Assembly (NCBI GenBank): GCA_947463125.1
Contig: CANHQZ010000001.1
Location: forward strand, 62,001 to 126,000
DNA: 64,000 bases
Reading direction: 5' to 3'
Source: Flavobacteriales bacterium
GTDB taxonomy: Bacteria; Bacteroidota; Bacteroidia; NS11-12g; UBA955
Numbering within the stretch: position 1 is the first letter of the stretch; each line of letters opens with the position of its first letter. Positions 52,326 through 62,139 of the stretch are shown piece by piece. The position numbers were made by a program, and so were the translations under genes. Below the pieces are notes generated by a model that did no database searches, was not told the origin of the DNA, and was given only the letters and a program-made list of their open reading frames with translations.

Positions 52326-53269
52326 GGTTACTCGTGAAAATATGGCCCTTGTTTATTGGGATTTCACTATGGATGGCCTTTTCAGCGCCTCCCGATGCGG
52401 ATGACATGACGGAAGCGCAGATGGGAAGAAAACTGTTTTTTGACAAGCGGTTTTCACTCAACAACACTATCAGTTGTGCCGATTGTCACATTCCAACCTT
52501 TGCTTTTTCAGACACAACCGCATTATCCAAAGGTTTTGAAGGTAAAACCACCACCCGCAATGCACCACCGCTGACCAACCTGAGCGGAAGACCTTACTTT
52601 TTCTGGGATGGACGTTCGCCCAGCCTGGAAGATCAGGTATTACATCCCATTCAGCACCCGGTAGAAATGGGTCTAAACCTGAAAGAATTGAACAAAAGAC
52701 TCAGGGCAGATAAACTCTATGTAAAATGGTTCAAAAAGCATTACGGAAAACTTCCGGATGCCTCTCTGGCAGCGCGCGCCATCGCAGCATTTGAGCGCAC
52801 CTTGGAAACCGGTAACGCCCCCATTGACCGTTTTATGGATGGAGACTCCGGCGCTATTAGTCTTTCTGCCATGCGGGGCCGTGAGATTTTTACCGAAAAA
52901 GGCAAGTGTTTTGAATGCCATTTCACCCCAGATTTTACTGCCGATGAATTTAAAAATATTGGGCTGTTCAATGCAAAAAACCTCAATGACAGCGGACGTT
53001 TCAGCATTACCAAAAAGCAGGATGACTTGGGTAAATTCAGGGTTCCCGGCTTGCGAAACGTTACCCTTACGGCACCTTACATGCACAATGGTATGTTCAA
53101 AAGCCTGGAAGAAGTAATCGATTACTACAACGATCCTTCCGTTGTGGTTCCTGATGCCATCAACCGCGATACCCTGCTAAACGGCAGATTGAACCTGACT
53201 ACCCAGGAAAAAGCAGACCTGCTGGCCTTTCTGCAAACCCTGACTTCTGCTTCCGCCTCGCGTAAATAA
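52322..53269 (+). CDS. Di-heme cytochrome c peroxidase (MauG/CcpA family)
   Basis: 315 residues. Reduces H2O2 to water in the periplasm with electrons from cytochromes. N-terminal signal sequence (residues 1-21, GISLWMAFSA); two heme sites C52-x2-C55-H56 (CADCHIP) and C196-x2-C199-H200 (CFECHFTP). Family motifs around them: KRFSLNNTISCADCH, APPLTNLSGR, FFWDGRSPSLEDQVLHPIQ, and GKFRVPGLRNVTLTAPYMHNGMFKSLEE near the end. It could instead be one of the MauG relatives. Overlaps the pseudouridine synthase gene by 4 bases; the YkgJ gene is 8 bases downstream. Confidence 0.93.
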   Translation: MRLLVKIWPLFIGISLWMAFSAPPDADDMTEAQMGRKLFFDKRFSLNNTISCADCHIPTFAFSDTTALSKGFEGKTTTRNAPPLTNLSGRPYFFWDGRSPSLEDQVLHPIQHPVEMGLNLKELNKRLRADKLYVKWFKKHYGKLPDASLAARAIAAFERTLETGNAPIDRFMDGDSGAISLSAMRGREIFTEKGKCFECHFTPDFTADEFKNIGLFNAKNLNDSGRFSITKKQDDLGKFRVPGLRNVTLTAPYMHNGMFKSLEEVIDYYNDPSVVVPDAINRDTLLNGRLNLTTQEKADLLAFLQTLTSASASRK

Positions 53270-53277
53270 TTTCGCTC

Positions 53278-53748
53278 ATGAACGTTGATAAGCCGTCTTT
53301 CAAAGAACTTGCGGAAATTGCGGAGAAACTGCGCAGGCTAAAAAAGAAACCTCCCGGAAACCTGGACCGGCAATTTGAAGAGGCACACGACGAGGTTTTT
53401 TCCAAAACGGACTGCCTGACCTGCGCCAACTGCTGCAAAACCGCTTCTCCCATGTTGTTTGAAAAAGACATTGAACGGTTGGCAAAGCATTTAAAACTGA
53501 AACCCGGTGCGTTTATTGAGCAGTATTTATTTCTTGACACCGACGGAATTTTTGCTTTCAGACAAACACCCTGTCCATTTTTAGGCAGCGATAATTATTG
53601 CAGCGTATATGAGCACAGGCCCAAAGCCTGCAGGGAGTACCCGCACACCAACATGCGAAAAATGCATACATTGCTGAAACTGGCTGAAAAAAATCTGCAA
53701 ATTTGTCCGGCGGTGGCCCAAATTGTGCAACGCATTGAAAATGCCTAA
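53278..53748 (+). CDS. YkgJ family cysteine cluster protein
   Basis: 156 residues. Contains the YkgJ zinc/iron-binding pattern: C46, C49, C52 and C53 (CLTCANCC), then CPFLGSDNYCSVYEHRPKACREYP in the second half, giving the Cx2Cx2CC ... C..C.......C arrangement of the family (putative Fe-S or Zn protein). Function unproven. Last gene in the rpsP to ccp run; it ends just upstream of the lepA promoter. Confidence 0.9.
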   Translation: MNVDKPSFKELAEIAEKLRRLKKKPPGNLDRQFEEAHDEVFSKTDCLTCANCCKTASPMLFEKDIERLAKHLKLKPGAFIEQYLFLDTDGIFAFRQTPCPFLGSDNYCSVYEHRPKACREYPHTNMRKMHTLLKLAEKNLQICPAVAQIVQRIENA

Positions 53749-53777
53749 AACCCTGCCATTTGGGGCAAGCTGTGGCG

Positions 53778-53785
53778 TATATTTG
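53778..53785 (+). promoter_or_regulatory. Predicted -7 element (TATATTTG) for lepA
   Basis: Exact TAnnTTTG, with TTTG at 53759-53762 fifteen bases upstream. The lepA ATG follows 11 bases later. Confidence 0.5.
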
Positions 53786-53796
53786 CAGTGCCTTTT

Positions 53797-55587
53797 ATGA
53801 AAAACATCCGCAACTTCTGCATCATTGCCCACATTGACCACGGAAAAAGCACGCTGGCAGACCGTTTGCTGGAATATACCGGAACCCTGGATAAACGCCA
53901 GCTGCAGGCCCAGACCCTGGACGATATGGATCTGGAGCGCGAGCGCGGTATCACCATCAAGAGCCACGCCATCCAGATGAATTACAGCCTGGACGGCCAG
54001 GATTACGTGCTGAACCTGATTGATACGCCCGGTCACGTGGATTTCAGCTACGAAGTAAGCAGAAGTATTGCCGCCTGCGAAGGCGCCCTGCTGATTGTGG
54101 ATGCCAGCCAGGGCATTGAAGCCCAGACCATCAGCAACCTTTTTATGGCGCTGGAACACGGACTGGAAATCATTCCCGTTCTCAATAAAATTGATCTTCC
54201 CGGCGCCATGCCCGAGGAAGTGAAGGACGAGATTGTGGAATTGCTGGGCTGCAAACGTGAAGAAATAATTCCCGCCAGCGGCAAAACCGGGCAGGGTGTT
54301 TACGATGTACTGCGGGCCATTATAGAACGCGTTCCCGCGCCCAAAGGCAATCCGGATGCACCGTTGAAGGCACTCATCTTTGATTCTGTATTCAATTCTT
54401 TCAGGGGAATTATTGCCTATTACAGGGTGCTGGATGGCAGCATCAAAAGCGGTCAGCATGTAAAATTCATGAACACAAGCCTTGATTATCACGCCGATGA
54501 AATTGGGGTGCTCAAACTAGACCTTTCACCCAAAAAACAGATATCCGCAGGTGATGTAGGCTATATTATTTCTGGCATCAAAGATGCCAAGGAAGTGAAG
54601 GTAGGCGATACCATCACTGATTTTGAAAAGCCTGCATCTGAGGCCATTAAAGGATTTGAAGATGTGAAACCCATGGTTTTTGCCGGTATTTATCCGGTAG
54701 ACACTGAAGACTACGAAGAACTGCGTGAGAGTATGTCAAAGTTACAGCTCAACGATGCATCCATCGTATTTGAGCCTGAAAGCTCTGCGGCATTGGGTTT
54801 TGGATTCCGCTGCGGGTTCCTGGGTATGCTGCACCTCGAAATTATTCAGGAGCGCCTGGAGCGTGAGTTTGGCATGACAGTGATTACCACCGTACCGAAC
54901 GTTAGCTACAATGCCTACGATACAAAGGGAGAAGAAATACTCGTAAACAATCCTAGCGATCTTCCGCCACCCGAGAAGATTGATTACGTAGAAGAGCCAT
55001 ATATCACAGCCTCAGTCATTACCAAATCTGAATATGTGGGTTCGGTGATGAGCCTTTGTCTGGACAAGCGCGGCATACTGAAAAATCAGGTGTACCTGAC
55101 TTCTGAACGTGTAGAAATGACGTTTGAAATGCCGCTGGCAGAAATCGTGTTTGATTTCTATGACCGCCTGAAAACCATTAGCCGCGGGTATGCCAGCTTT
55201 GATTATCAACCGTTGGGTTACAGGGAAAGTAAGCTGGTAAAAATGGACATCCTGCTGAACGGCAAGCAAGTAGATGCACTCAGTGCCATCATCCACCGCG
55301 ATAACGCGCATGACCTGGGCAAGAAAATCTGCAAAAAACTGAAGGACCTGATTCCCAAACAGCAGTTTGAAATTGCGATTCAGGCTGCCATTGGTGCCAA
55401 GATTATATCGCGTGAGAATATATCTGCCATTAGAAAAGATGTAACTGCGAAGTGTTATGGCGGTGATATCAGCCGTAAGCGCAAACTGCTCGAAAAGCAG
55501 AAAGCGGGTAAGAAACGAATGCGTCAGGTGGGCAATGTGGAAATTCCACAAAGCGCCTTTATGGCAGTATTGAAACTGAACGATTAA
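53797..55587 (+). CDS. lepA: Elongation factor 4 (LepA)
   Basis: Ribosomal GTPase that acts on mistranslocated or stalled ribosomes and in 30S biogenesis. 596 residues, normal. The G1 motif AHIDHGKST (11-19), G3 DTPGHVDF, G4 NKIDLPGA and G5 (SGKTGQGV) are present; EF-G-like domains II, III and V follow, and the C-terminal domain specific to LepA carries [20 protein letters not shown] (positively charged). ATG at 53797 chosen ([12 protein letters not shown]); the GTG 9 bases upstream lies between promoter and start. Confidence 0.97.
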   Translation: MKNIRNFCIIAHIDHGKSTLADRLLEYTGTLDKRQLQAQTLDDMDLERERGITIKSHAIQMNYSLDGQDYVLNLIDTPGHVDFSYEVSRSIAACEGALLIVDASQGIEAQTISNLFMALEHGLEIIPVLNKIDLPGAMPEEVKDEIVELLGCKREEIIPASGKTGQGVYDVLRAIIERVPAPKGNPDAPLKALIFDSVFNSFRGIIAYYRVLDGSIKSGQHVKFMNTSLDYHADEIGVLKLDLSPKKQISAGDVGYIISGIKDAKEVKVGDTITDFEKPASEAIKGFEDVKPMVFAGIYPVDTEDYEELRESMSKLQLNDASIVFEPESSAALGFGFRCGFLGMLHLEIIQERLEREFGMTVITTVPNVSYNAYDTKGEEILVNNPSDLPPPEKIDYVEEPYITASVITKSEYVGSVMSLCLDKRGILKNQVYLTSERVEMTFEMPLAEIVFDFYDRLKTISRGYASFDYQPLGYRESKLVKMDILLNGKQVDALSAIIHRDNAHDLGKKICKKLKDLIPKQQFEIAIQAAIGAKIISRENISAIRKDVTAKCYGGDISRKRKLLEKQKAGKKRMRQVGNVEIPQSAFMAVLKLND

Positions 55588-55612
55588 TTCCAAACCGGAT
55601 TTTTCAGAACAA

Positions 55613-55644
55613 TTTGGAAATCCGATAAAAATCGCCTATATTTG
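55613..55644 (+). promoter_or_regulatory. dprA promoter (TTTG-N20-TATATTTG)
   Basis: TTTG 55613-55616 and TATATTTG 55637-55644, 20 bases apart, matching the Bacteroidota consensus; the -7 box sits inside the palindrome at 55635-55654. A second TAnnTTTG (TAGGTTTG) is at 55651. Confidence 0.6.
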
Positions 55645-55654
55645 GAAATATAGG
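55635..55654. repeat. Perfect palindrome over the dprA promoter
   Basis: CCTATATTTGGAAATATAGG: nine-base arms around GG. It overlaps the predicted -7 box and would be at or just after the transcription start. ATTTGGAAAT occurs twice (55612 and 55640), 28 bases apart. Confidence 0.75.
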
Positions 55655-55675
55655 TTTGTTAATATTTTTATCATT

Positions 55676-56779
55676 TTGGAATTATTTTATTTATTGTCTT
55701 TATCTCAGATTCCCGGTATCGGGCCCATTTCAGGAAAAACACTTATCAGCCACTGCGGCTCTGCCGAAGCTGTTTTCAAGGAAAAGAAACGTGTGCTTGA
55801 AAAAATTCCCGGAATCGGAAGTATGGGTGCGGCTGCCATACGGCAGGAACAGGGTGCATACATTGCTGAAAAAGAGCTCTCCTTTATTGAGAAGGAAGGA
55901 GTTCGGGTTTTACCCTACACATCCCCTGAATACCCCATCCGGCTGAAACAAATCCTGGACAGCCCACTCCTGCTGTTTGTCAGAGGCAATACCGAGCTCA
56001 ACCCCATGCGCACCTGCGCCATTGTGGGGACGCGAAAAAACACGCCAGAAGGGGCGCTTACCACACGCAGCATCGTTTCCGGCTTAAAACAGCACAACTG
56101 CCATATCATCAGTGGGCTGGCTTTTGGCATTGACATCGTTGCACACAAAACGGCTGTGGATGAGCAGATACCTACGGTTGCGGTCGTGGCTCACGGGCTT
56201 GACATGGTTTATCCATTGCGGCATAAGGCCGTTGCAGATAAGATGATGGCCTCCGGTGGTGCCATTGTAAGCGAGCTTTTCAGCGGCACCCCGCTGCACC
56301 CGGATCTATTTCCGCGCAGAAACCGCATTGTGGCCGGCATGAGCGATGCGGTGGTGGTAATAGAAAGTATGATCAGGGGCGGCAGCATGATTACAGCACA
56401 AATTGCTCACAGTTATGACCGCGATGTATTTGCCGTGCCAGGAAAACCCGGAGACAAAATGAGTGAAGGCTGCAATTATCTGATAAAAAACCTAAAAGCA
56501 GGGTTGTGTGAAAATGCCGGAGATGTGGCCAGAGGTATGAATTGGGATATTGGTTGTGTGAAGAAAACGAATGTTCAGACCTCCATGCTTTTTGACCTTT
56601 CGCCTGAAGAGAAGTTGATTATGGATTGCCTCAAAGGCAAAGCCAAACATGCGGATGAACTGCTATTGTCTACCGGTCTTCCAATGAGCCGGCTAACGCT
56701 CCTGCTGCTGGAAATGGAAATGAAACAGATGGTAAGCAGTCTTCCCGGAAAGATGTATAGGAATATCGCCTTCGGCTGA
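55676..56779 (+). CDS. dprA: DNA processing protein DprA
   Basis: Loads RecA on incoming single-stranded DNA during natural transformation. 367 residues. N-terminal SAM-like helices with a helix-hairpin-helix (IPGIGPISGKTLI, EKIPGIGSMGAA), then the Rossmann-type DprA domain with CAIVGTRKNTPEGALTTRSIVSGL, HIISGLAFGIDIVAHKTAVDEQIPTVAVVAHGLD and FPRRNRIVAGMSDAVVVIES; the C-terminal winged helix-like region (LSPEEKLIMDCLKGKA) binds DNA. Start is a TTG at 55676 (MELFYLLSLSQIPGIG), the only plausible start in frame. A strong promoter with a palindrome is upstream; the stop abuts the convergent yidC. Confidence 0.94.
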   Translation: MELFYLLSLSQIPGIGPISGKTLISHCGSAEAVFKEKKRVLEKIPGIGSMGAAAIRQEQGAYIAEKELSFIEKEGVRVLPYTSPEYPIRLKQILDSPLLLFVRGNTELNPMRTCAIVGTRKNTPEGALTTRSIVSGLKQHNCHIISGLAFGIDIVAHKTAVDEQIPTVAVVAHGLDMVYPLRHKAVADKMMASGGAIVSELFSGTPLHPDLFPRRNRIVAGMSDAVVVIESMIRGGSMITAQIAHSYDRDVFAVPGKPGDKMSEGCNYLIKNLKAGLCENAGDVARGMNWDIGCVKKTNVQTSMLFDLSPEEKLIMDCLKGKAKHADELLLSTGLPMSRLTLLLLEMEMKQMVSSLPGKMYRNIAFG

Positions 56780-58627
56780 TTACTTTTTTCCGCCCGGCTT
56801 GCGGGGTTTAGCCTGCGTTTTTTGTTGCTGGGCCTTCATAACTTCTTCCAGTCGACGCGAAAAATTGCTTTTCTTCACCGGCTTTTTGCGGGCTTCGGCA
56901 ATCTGCTGGTGCAGTTTCTGATCGTCTACCAAACGGCGGATAGCAAACTGCTGTCCGAAAGTTACCATGTTGCTCACAAAGTAGTACCAGGTAAGACCGC
57001 TGGGGTAATCGTTTAGTACACCTAAGAAAATGATGGGCATGATATAGCCAATCCATTTCATTTGACCGGTTACACCGGAAATCTGATTATTCAGATGGGT
57101 GTAAATAAGGGTAGAAATGGTCATCAGCAGGGTAAACAAGCTGATGTGACTGCCGTAACCGGGAACGTGGAAACCCAATTCTAGAATGCTATCGTACGCA
57201 CTCAGGTCGGTGCTCCAAAGGAATGTTTTCTGCCTGAGTTCAAACAAAACCGGAAAAAACTGGAACAAAGCAAATAAAATGGGCATCTGCAGCAGCATGG
57301 GCACGCAGCCGCTCATGGGATTGACACCGGCTTTCTTGTACAAAGCCAGATTCTCTACCTGAATCTTTTGCATATCATTGCCAAACTTCTCCTTTATCTG
57401 ATCGATTTCAGGTTTTAGTATGCGCATTTTTGCCGTTGATATGTAGCTCTTGTACACTAAAGGCAGCAGGATAAACTTGATAATCAGCGTAAGCAATAGA
57501 ATCAGAATACCCATACTTCCGATTTTCCCATCCAGAAAATTGAATATGGGCAATACCATCCAGCGGTTAACCCAACCAAAAATCCCCCATCCCAGCGGAA
57601 TCATACGGTGCAACTCATGGTCAGCAAATCCGGGATTAACCGCCTGCAGCGTTTTGTAGCTGTTGGGCCCGAAGAAAAAAGACATATTCCATGTTTTTTC
57701 TTTTTCCCGGCTGTAAGGCAGGTAGAGTTCCGATTGCATATCCTTTATATAACCGGCCTCGCGGGTTTCTTTCCACTCCAGATTGCTTCCCTGGGCAAAA
57801 CCATCCTTATTGATAATGGTGGCATTGAAATACTGCTGTTTAAACGCTATCCACTGCAGGTTTCCGGGGATTTTCTCCAGTCTTTCGGGGCTACTTGATG
57901 AAAGCGATTCAGGATGTTCGCCCGGAACACGGTAGGTAATGGTACTGTGCTGATTTTCAAACTGCATTCCCTTCTCCTGTTTGTGGAGAATGGCTCTCCA
58001 AATGAGTTTGAGGTCATTGTTGCGCTGAAATTCATTTTCAAGACCTTGCACTTTTACGCTGTAATCCAACAAGAAATCCTGTTTTGACAGCGAGTATTTT
58101 TGTTCAATGTAGCCGCCGGTGCCGTTGTCGAGCCTAAAAGTAACACTTTCGGGGGTTTGCGATGCAATCTGCCAGTTAAACCTGTCGGTTCTAAGGACAT
58201 CGTTTTTGGTGGTTATTTCATAAAAAAATTCCGTGTGCTTTTTATCCAGCAAAATCAGGTCGGTAGAGTCTGCCCGGCGGTATCGGTTTAGTTTAATCTG
58301 TGTTGGTCTGCCGCCCATGGTTGTGAAGGAAACTGTCATAGAAGCATTGGCCAGCGTTACTTCCGATGGCTGTCCGCCGAAGTGCTTTGAGAATCCTCCG
58401 TATATGGTTTTTAGCAGAGAGCTGTCTTTTTCTGCCACAGCAGACTTAAGTGTGTCGGCAGAAATTTCCTTTTCAACCGACTTGCCGACGGCAGCCTCGG
58501 TTTTAGCCAGGCTGTCGGCCATTCTTTTTTGACTGGCAATTTCCTGTTCAGAAGGAGCAGCCCACCAGTAATAACCTACCAGTATCAAAAAGATGAGCGA
58601 AAAACCTATGATTGTATTGCGATCCAT
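56780..58627 (-). CDS. yidC: Membrane protein insertase YidC
   Basis: 615 residues. Inserts membrane proteins such as ATP synthase subunit c into the inner membrane, alone or with SecYEG. TM1 at about 5-24 (NTIIGFSLIFLILVGYYWW), then a large periplasmic domain (about 25-350), and the conserved core (about 370-575) with IKFILLPLVYKSYISTAKM, a KFGND..K..VENLALYKKAGVNPMSGCVPMLLQMPILFALFQFF hairpin, and the last helices. A basic C-terminal tail (RRLEEVMKAQQQKTQAKPRKPGGKK) may bind ribosomes. Promoter of the TAATTTCG kind 10 bases upstream, as in secA and purH. Divergent from atpD with 158 bases between. Confidence 0.96.
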   Translation of the reverse strand: MDRNTIIGFSLIFLILVGYYWWAAPSEQEIASQKRMADSLAKTEAAVGKSVEKEISADTLKSAVAEKDSSLLKTIYGGFSKHFGGQPSEVTLANASMTVSFTTMGGRPTQIKLNRYRRADSTDLILLDKKHTEFFYEITTKNDVLRTDRFNWQIASQTPESVTFRLDNGTGGYIEQKYSLSKQDFLLDYSVKVQGLENEFQRNNDLKLIWRAILHKQEKGMQFENQHSTITYRVPGEHPESLSSSSPERLEKIPGNLQWIAFKQQYFNATIINKDGFAQGSNLEWKETREAGYIKDMQSELYLPYSREKEKTWNMSFFFGPNSYKTLQAVNPGFADHELHRMIPLGWGIFGWVNRWMVLPIFNFLDGKIGSMGILILLLTLIIKFILLPLVYKSYISTAKMRILKPEIDQIKEKFGNDMQKIQVENLALYKKAGVNPMSGCVPMLLQMPILFALFQFFPVLFELRQKTFLWSTDLSAYDSILELGFHVPGYGSHISLFTLLMTISTLIYTHLNNQISGVTGQMKWIGYIMPIIFLGVLNDYPSGLTWYYFVSNMVTFGQQFAIRRLVDDQKLHQQIAEARKKPVKKSNFSRRLEEVMKAQQQKTQAKPRKPGGKK

Positions 58628-58637
58628 GTTGAAGGGG

Positions 58638-58645
58638 CGAAATTA
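58638..58645 (-). promoter_or_regulatory. Predicted -7 element (TAATTTCG) for yidC
   Basis: Same eight bases as at secA and purH, on the minus strand, 10 bases from the ATG at 58627. Confidence 0.45.
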
Positions 58646-58740
58646 GGGATATTCTGCCTAAATTCACAGTAAAAATGCCTTTGAAAGATGGTTCCAAAAT
58701 CCAATAAACAGGATGCAAAAAGATTTCAGCATTTATATGA

Positions 58741-60293
<1,553 letters not shown>

Positions 60294-60294
<1 letters not shown>

Positions 60295-60524
60295 TGATAG
60301 TAGAAATTTTAACTCCCGACAAAACGCTTTTCAGCGGAGAAGCCGACGTAGTTACCCTACCCGGAGCCCACGGCAGTTTTCAGGTTTTAAAAAACCACGC
60401 ACCCATGATTGCCAATCTGAGCAAAGGAACCCTCAGCATCAAATCCGCTGACGGTAAACAACAGTTTGAGGTAAACGGCGGACTTGTCGAGGTGCTTAAA
60501 AACAAGGTAATTGTGCTGGTTTAA
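60294..60524 (+). CDS. atpC: ATP synthase F1 subunit epsilon, short form
   Basis: 76 residues. The N-terminal beta-sandwich domain is complete (MIVEILTPDKTLFSGEAD, LPGAHGSFQVLKNHAPM, KSADGKQQFEVNGGLVEVLKNK), but the two C-terminal helices of the E. coli form (139 residues), which slow hydrolysis by extending into F1, are absent. This short epsilon is normal in Bacteroidota, so regulation by that mechanism is missing here. A strong terminator follows 16 bases after the stop, so atpDC is a two-gene transcript. Confidence 0.93.
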
Positions 60525-60540
60525 TACGACCAACATACAC

Positions 60541-60581
60541 TAAACAAAAAGGGATGGCCTTCAGCCATCCCTTTTTGTTTA
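60541..60581 (+). terminator. Terminator of atpDC
   Basis: Perfect 18-base stem 60541-60558 with 60564-60581, loop CTTCA, GGGATGGC/GCCATCCC at the core and A/T-rich outer arms ending TTTTTGTTTA. Confidence 0.9.
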
Positions 60582-60610
60582 CCATTTTGTCATGACAATA
60601 TCATTTGTAT

Positions 60611-60622
60611 TGTTTAACTTTT
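60611..60622 (+). repeat. Repeated 12-mer TGTTTAACTTTT (copy 1)
   Basis: Exact copy also at 60728-60739, and a near copy TGTTAAACTTTG at 60785-60796. All three lie upstream of the ECF sigma gene. Confidence 0.6.
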
Positions 60623-60684
60623 CAACAACTACTTAAAACAAAACTCAAGCACAATCATCTTCAAAACTGCGCCATTATTGCTTT

Positions 60685-60781
60685 ACAAGTCTTTTTAACC
60701 ACAACATCATATCGTTGTGATTTATTGTGTTTAACTTTTGTATTGCAATATTTACACATTTTACTTGAACAAAAGACTTGT
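60685..60781. repeat. 11-base inverted repeat upstream of the ECF sigma gene
   Basis: ACAAGTCTTTT (60685-60695) is the exact inverse of AAAAGACTTGT (60771-60781), 75 bases apart. A second short inverted repeat AACAAAA/TTTTGTT (60768-60774 and 60781-60787) overlaps it, and CACAAC/GTTGTG lies at 60700-60705/60714-60719. Confidence 0.55.
60728..60739 (+). repeat. Repeated 12-mer TGTTTAACTTTT (copy 2)
   Basis: Second exact copy; see 60611. It is followed by GTATTG, and copy 1 is preceded by TTTGTAT. Confidence 0.6.
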
Positions 60782-60787
60782 TTTGTT

Positions 60788-60795
60788 AAACTTTG
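60788..60795 (+). promoter_or_regulatory. Possible -7 element (AAACTTTG) for the ECF sigma gene
   Basis: One mismatch to TAnnTTTG, with CTTG at 60764-60767 20 bases upstream, 12 bases before the ATG at 60808. Confidence 0.4.
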
Positions 60796-60807
60796 CTAAA
60801 CAAATCT

Positions 60808-61347
60808 ATGACAAAACTAACCTCAGACTTCAACAAACTCATGGTGCATGAATTGCAACCCTTGAGAAACTATGCATTGTCGTTGACCCACAACATGGAC
60901 GATACGAAAGACCTGGTGCAGGAAACCTTGTTGAAGGCCCTGCGCTACAAAGACAAATTTGCTGAAGGCACCAATCTTCGCGGATGGTTGTACACCATCA
61001 TGAAGAACAACTTCATCAACAACTACCGCAGGGATGCCAAAAGAAACACGTTTCTTGACAGCACAGATAACACCTACTTCATCGATTTGCCTTCACACCG
61101 TGTAGATAACGATGCCGAACTGAAGTTCATCAGAAAGGATTTGGAAGATGCCATTGACAGCTTGCCCCTTGAGTTAAAAATCACTTTTACGATGAATGCG
61201 GAAGGATACAAGTACCACGAGATTGCAGAAGAACTCAACATTCCGATAGGCACTGTTAAAACAAGAATATTTGTTGCAAGAAGAATTCTTCGCGAACAAT
61301 TGGCTTCCTACGGAACTGAATTTGGCATGAGTGCAATGAATGCATAA
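60808..61347 (+). CDS. ECF-type RNA polymerase sigma factor
   Basis: 179 residues from the ATG at 60808. Region 2 (LRNYALSLTHNMDDTKDLVQETLLKALRYKDKF in parts; the DLVQET..KAL element for core and -10 binding) and region 4 with the helix-turn-helix (LPLELKITFTMNAEGYKYHEIAEELNIPIGTVKTRIFVARRIL, in pieces) are both complete; there is no N-terminal region 1. No anti-sigma gene adjoins, so regulation is probably at transcription or via a distant gene. The gene next to it encodes a lycopene cyclase, suggesting that it controls carotenoid production, as light or stress sigma factors do in other bacteria. Confidence 0.92.
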   Translation: MTKLTSDFNKLMVHELQPLRNYALSLTHNMDDTKDLVQETLLKALRYKDKFAEGTNLRGWLYTIMKNNFINNYRRDAKRNTFLDSTDNTYFIDLPSHRVDNDAELKFIRKDLEDAIDSLPLELKITFTMNAEGYKYHEIAEELNIPIGTVKTRIFVARRILREQLASYGTEFGMSAMNA

Positions 61348-61367
61348 CAATAATTAACGACCTTTGC

Positions 61368-61396
61368 AGGCATCCCACCATGGGATGCCTTTTTTT
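61368..61396 (+). terminator. Terminator of the ECF sigma gene
   Basis: AGGCATCCCA (61368-61377) pairs with TGGGATGCCT (61381-61390), loop CCA, followed by a T run to 61396. It ends five bases before the lycopene cyclase ATG, so read-through or a promoter inside is needed for that gene. Confidence 0.8.
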
Positions 61397-61401
61397 ATAC
61401 T

Positions 61402-62130
61402 ATGAGCAACAGCACCTATTTCTGGATAGATATCGCAACGATTGCAGGCCCGCTTGCACTGTCTTTTGACAAAAGGGTTGCCTTTCATACCCAATGGAAA
61501 TATTTCCTTTCTGCCATGCTCATTACATCGGGCATCTACCTGATCTGGGACGTGATTTTTACCGCAATCGGGGTTTGGCATTTTAATCCAGCATTTGTAA
61601 CCGGATTGTATATCGGCAACCTGCCGTGGGAAGAAGTCTTTTTCTTTGTCGCCGTTCCCTATGCATGCCTGTTTATTTACGCTTGTTTACGCCATTACTT
61701 TCCGAACCTGGAAAACAGAAACGCAGCAAGATTTATCTCACTCACATTGCTGGCATTCAGTATTGGCATGGTGGTATTGCATTACAACCGGCTGTACACA
61801 GCGGTTACATTCAGTTTGATTGCATTTACCCTATTGAACCAGCTGCTGGTTACACGGGGTAGCTACATGTCTCATCTTTATGCTGCATGGTTCCTGAGTA
61901 TTATCCCCATGCTGGTGGTGAACGGACTTCTGACCGGGTTACCTATCCTAATTTATGAAAATGCGGAAAATCTGGGAATCAGGGTACCTGCCATGCTTCC
62001 CGGTATGCAATATGGCATTCCGGTTGAAGATTTCTTTTATAATTTACTGTATATGATGTGGATGATCTGGATTTACGAAGCAAGAAAAAACAGAAAAGCC
62101 ATTCACATCTTTACACCGGAGCCGGAATAA
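61402..62130 (+). CDS. Lycopene cyclase domain protein (fused CrtYc-CrtYd type)
   Basis: 242 residues with about seven membrane helices. Cyclises the ends of lycopene to beta rings (beta-carotene or related pigment). The protein contains two halves, each with a short acidic motif: PWEE at 75-78 (GNLPWEEVFFF) and PVED at 207-210 (YGIPVEDFFYNLLY), as in heterodimeric CrtYc and CrtYd fused into one chain. No phytoene synthase or desaturase genes occur in the window, so the rest of the carotenoid pathway must be elsewhere. Immediately follows the sigma gene and its terminator; an ACCTTTGC element lies before the hairpin (61360-61367). Confidence 0.88.
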   Translation: MSNSTYFWIDIATIAGPLALSFDKRVAFHTQWKYFLSAMLITSGIYLIWDVIFTAIGVWHFNPAFVTGLYIGNLPWEEVFFFVAVPYACLFIYACLRHYFPNLENRNAARFISLTLLAFSIGMVVLHYNRLYTAVTFSLIAFTLLNQLLVTRGSYMSHLYAAWFLSIIPMLVVNGLLTGLPILIYENAENLGIRVPAMLPGMQYGIPVEDFFYNLLYMMWMIWIYEARKNRKAIHIFTPEPE

Positions 62131-62139
62131 AGGCTACTG

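Noticed and set aside
53581-54492. Open reading frame of 303 codons opposite ykgJ and lepA
   Set aside because: Overlaps the conserved lepA G-domain on the other strand and has no family features.
55588-55625. Pseudoknot formed by interleaved TTCCAAA/TTTGGAA and CGGATTT/AAATCCG
   Set aside because: The right arms share bases, so both pairings cannot form together, and the region lies upstream of the predicted transcription start of dprA.
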